DNA of 6,892 bases, taken from Sulfurovum sp. bin170. GTDB taxonomy: Bacteria; Campylobacterota; Campylobacteria; Campylobacterales; Sulfurovaceae. The position numbers and the translations under genes were made by a program. Position 1 is the stretch's first letter, and every line of letters starts with the position of its first letter. The stretch is from NCBI RefSeq assembly GCF_010892395.1, contig NZ_JAACKB010000137.1, positions 1 through 6,892 of the forward strand, given 5' to 3'. Below the pieces are notes generated by a model. It had not been told where the DNA came from. It was given only the letters and a program-made list of their open reading frames with translations, and did no database searches. Below, piece by piece: positions 5,537-6,892 of this stretch.

Positions 5537-6361
5537 ATGCTAAAGACTCTACTTATTACATCCATATTGGCTACAGCACCGCTTATAGCAGATACAAGTA
5601 TAAGCTTGGGTACACAAATTGGTGGTGGGGACAAAAGCTATGAACTCAAAAAAAACCAAAAACCAAAAGTCAAAAAAGCAAAAAAGTTCAAAAAAGACCA
5701 TCACAAATATAACAAACGATATAGAGATTTTGATTATAACAGTAGAGGATACTATAACAATGATGGATTCTACTTTGGTTTTTTTGATAGAAGTGGATAC
5801 TTTTTCAACAATATATATTTTGAGTATGACTCAGGATACACCTACCGTGATAGATTATATATAAGAGGGAACTTTGCACCTCGCCATAACCACCGTCGAA
5901 CCTATAGGCATCATCGTCATAATCATTGGAATAGAGAACACCGATACAGAGAACCTGATGTGATAGTCCGTGGTCACTACTACGAAGAGCGATACTACCC
6001 TAGAGATAGAGACCGCGGCCACTACAGAGACAATGTTAGAACTGACTACTACAATGAGTATCAACGAGATAGTTATAGAAGAGATAATTATAGAAGGGAT
6101 AGTTACCGTAGAGACGACAACCACCACTATAGAGACTCCTCTCGCAGAAGCTATCAAAGAGATAATGCTAGAGTAAGAGACCATAGATTCTCAGATAGAA
6201 GCCCCAGCAGTCACAGAGATTCAAGTCACAGAGATTCAAGTCACAGAGATTCAAGTCACAGAGATTCAAATCATAGAAAAGATAACACAAAAGTAAGAAC
6301 TCATAGATTTTCAGATGAAAAAGAGTCTAAAAGTTCTGGACGATTGCAGATTACTAAATAG
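5537..6361 (+). CDS. Exported, very basic, low-complexity repeat protein of unknown function
   Basis: I do not recognise this 274-residue protein. It starts with a signal peptide (MLKTLLITSILATAPLIA, cleavage near 18), so it should be exported. A Lys-rich stretch (about 34-55) is followed by an aromatic/Gly/Asn-rich part (about 59-114) with many Tyr and Phe. The rest is rich in Arg, His, Asp, Tyr and Ser. Repeats include three RDSYR-like units (DNA 6068-6112), four identical SHRDS units (residues 225-244), and a 12-residue block, DNARVRDHRFSD, echoed as DNTKVRTHRFSD on either side of that array. There is no Cys after the leader, no catalytic motif and no further membrane helix. The composition suggests a disordered or surface-binding protein that could bind polyanions or metals; that is inference. 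It is the only gene between elements A and B. Confidence 0.75.
   Translation: MLKTLLITSILATAPLIADTSISLGTQIGGGDKSYELKKNQKPKVKKAKKFKKDHHKYNKRYRDFDYNSRGYYNNDGFYFGFFDRSGYFFNNIYFEYDSGYTYRDRLYIRGNFAPRHNHRRTYRHHRHNHWNREHRYREPDVIVRGHYYEERYYPRDRDRGHYRDNVRTDYYNEYQRDSYRRDNYRRDSYRRDDNHHYRDSSRRSYQRDNARVRDHRFSDRSPSSHRDSSHRDSSHRDSSHRDSNHRKDNTKVRTHRFSDEKESKSSGRLQITK
6209..6268 (+). repeat. Four identical 15-bp tandem repeats within the basic-protein gene
   Basis: AGTCACAGAGATTCA occurs four times in a row without any difference, each unit encoding Ser-His-Arg-Asp-Ser. A degraded fifth unit (Asn-His-Arg-Lys-Asp) follows. Identity at the DNA level implies recent expansion by slippage. Because 15 is a multiple of three, copy-number change keeps the frame. 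Confidence 0.9.
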
Positions 6362-6409
6362 AATTTAAGTTATTTTTAAGCTACTTTAACCTATCTTATA
6401 GTTAAAAAC

Positions 6410-6621
6410 TAGACTTCTTTAGAATCGAAGACTTTAGTCCCGAATATTACGAGGCTAAAACCCAATGCCAATGAATTAGCGAGGCTGAAGCCATCGTTTC
6501 CTTATATGCAATTCGCATTTTTGGAATCGGCGTGTTTACACCCGAACTATTTGGTTCAAAAAAAGCTTAATTCATTGGCATTGGGCTAAAACCATCGGTT
6601 CCTAGTTTTGAAAGATGTCTA
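6410..6621. mobile_element. Element B: 212-bp diverged relative of element A with flipped core
   Basis: The ends again carry TAGACTTCTTT (6410-6420) and AGTTTTGAAAGATGTCTA (6604-6621), with TA at both extremities. The left terminal repeat is shortened after 11 bases and the right has one mismatch. The core, 6461-6587, matches element A in the same direction. The left outer arm matches the complement of A's right arm, with about 12 bases missing, and the right outer arm matches the complement of A's left arm (about 32 of 34). Two of the small palindromes are degraded here to GGCTAAAACC, so B looks older or less constrained than A. No ORF is present. It occupies nearly all of the 273-base gap between the basic-protein gene and the next gene. 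Confidence 0.78.
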
Positions 6622-6623
6622 CT

Positions 6624-6630
6624 AAAGGAG
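6624..6630 (+). promoter_or_regulatory. Strong ribosome binding site next to element B
   Basis: AAAGGAG, the best Shine-Dalgarno in the window, lies 4 bases before ATG 6635 and just 2 bases after the end of element B. Any promoter for this gene must therefore lie inside the element or upstream of it. Confidence 0.8.
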
Positions 6631-6634
6631 CTAA

Positions 6635-6892
6635 ATGATAATCAAAGAGATAAAAGAGTACAGAGATATAAAAGAGAAAGCGAGAACCTATCTGTGCTAT
6701 ATTATGAGTAGCAATATTTCTCATACTGCCCATGCCAATAGTCAAAATCTTGATACGCTATTGGACAATATGCAAATGCTCAAAAAAGCCATTCCAAAAA
6801 GTGAAGTGCTTTATGCACTCGATGGTAATGGTATTCAGATGATTGACAGTATCTCTCAGTACCCCAAACTAAATGGGGTCAACAAGGGTAAA
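6635..6892 (+). CDS. N-terminal part of a possible Cache/PDC-type sensor protein (3' end outside window)
   Basis: An open frame from ATG 6635 runs to the window end (86 codons) behind a strong Shine-Dalgarno. It starts MIIKEIKEYRDIKEKART, then a helical stretch. The segment SEVLYALDGNGIQMIDSIS resembles the start of the sensor sheet in Cache/PDC-type domains, where an LDxNG turn is frequent. No signal peptide or membrane helix is seen in the visible part, so this would be a cytoplasmic variant or the first domain of a larger signalling protein; output domains would lie beyond the window. Coding is likely. The domain call is from memory of similar Campylobacterota proteins and is tentative. 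Confidence 0.6.
   Translation, partial: MIIKEIKEYRDIKEKARTYLCYIMSSNISHTAHANSQNLDTLLDNMQMLKKAIPKSEVLYALDGNGIQMIDSISQYPKLNGVNKGK

Noticed and set aside
5619..6184. Low-complexity frames on both strands within the basic-protein gene, including a Val/Ser/Ile-rich minus-strand frame
   Set aside because: They arise from repetitive codon usage of the real gene, and none has a signal or ribosome site as good as ATG 5537.
6209..6268. CRISPR array
   Set aside because: The 15-bp units are contiguous with no spacers and are in frame in a coding sequence.
6362..6409. Terminator after the basic-protein gene
   Set aside because: Only a weak 6-bp pairing (TTTAAC/GTTAAA, 6385-6406) without a T run is present.

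Overview
This AT-rich window looks like the chromosome of a Campylobacterota bacterium, of the Sulfurimonas/Sulfurovum/Arcobacter kind. That placement is inferred from codon and base usage, the C-terminal sensor-kinase type, the SH3b-SPOR protein and the short-leader promoters; no rRNA or marker gene is present to prove it.

Left part, + strand (1-3290): the tail of a small gene that resembles a RelE/ParE-type toxin, then after only 17 bases a large membrane histidine kinase (signal peptide, periplasmic DISMED2-like domain, seven membrane helices, HisKA_2 and HATPase domains), then a stem-loop at its stop codon, then an outer-membrane beta-barrel protein. Both exported proteins have clear signal peptides encoded upstream of every in-frame ATG, GTG or TTG. 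In both, the codon where Met is expected is GTA followed by AAA, with a plausible ribosome site about 9 bases upstream.

Middle part, - strand (3316-5210): ruvX (YqgF-family nuclease), a membrane-anchored TlpA-like thioredoxin starting in an ATGA overlap with ruvX, and, 45 bases further on, an exported SH3b/NTF2-like/SPOR protein that probably binds peptidoglycan. ruvX and the thioredoxin gene form a coupled pair; the SPOR gene has its own TATAAT box almost on its start codon.

Right part (5223-6892): two related non-coding elements of 224 and 212 bp (A, 5239-5462; B, 6410-6621) flank a gene for an exported, very basic, repeat-rich protein. Element A has perfect 18-bp terminal inverted repeats including TA ends, as in MITEs of the IS630/Tc1-mariner type. 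Inside it are four short hairpin units in alternating orientation that differ by compensatory changes. A and B share a 127-bp core in the same orientation, but their outer arms are exchanged and inverted, so relative to its arms the core has flipped. Element A appears to supply the -35 box for ruvX, and B ends two bases before the Shine-Dalgarno of the next gene, whose first 86 codons (possibly a Cache/PDC-type sensor) close the window. No transposase is present. The elements and the two GTA-start genes are the points most worth following up.
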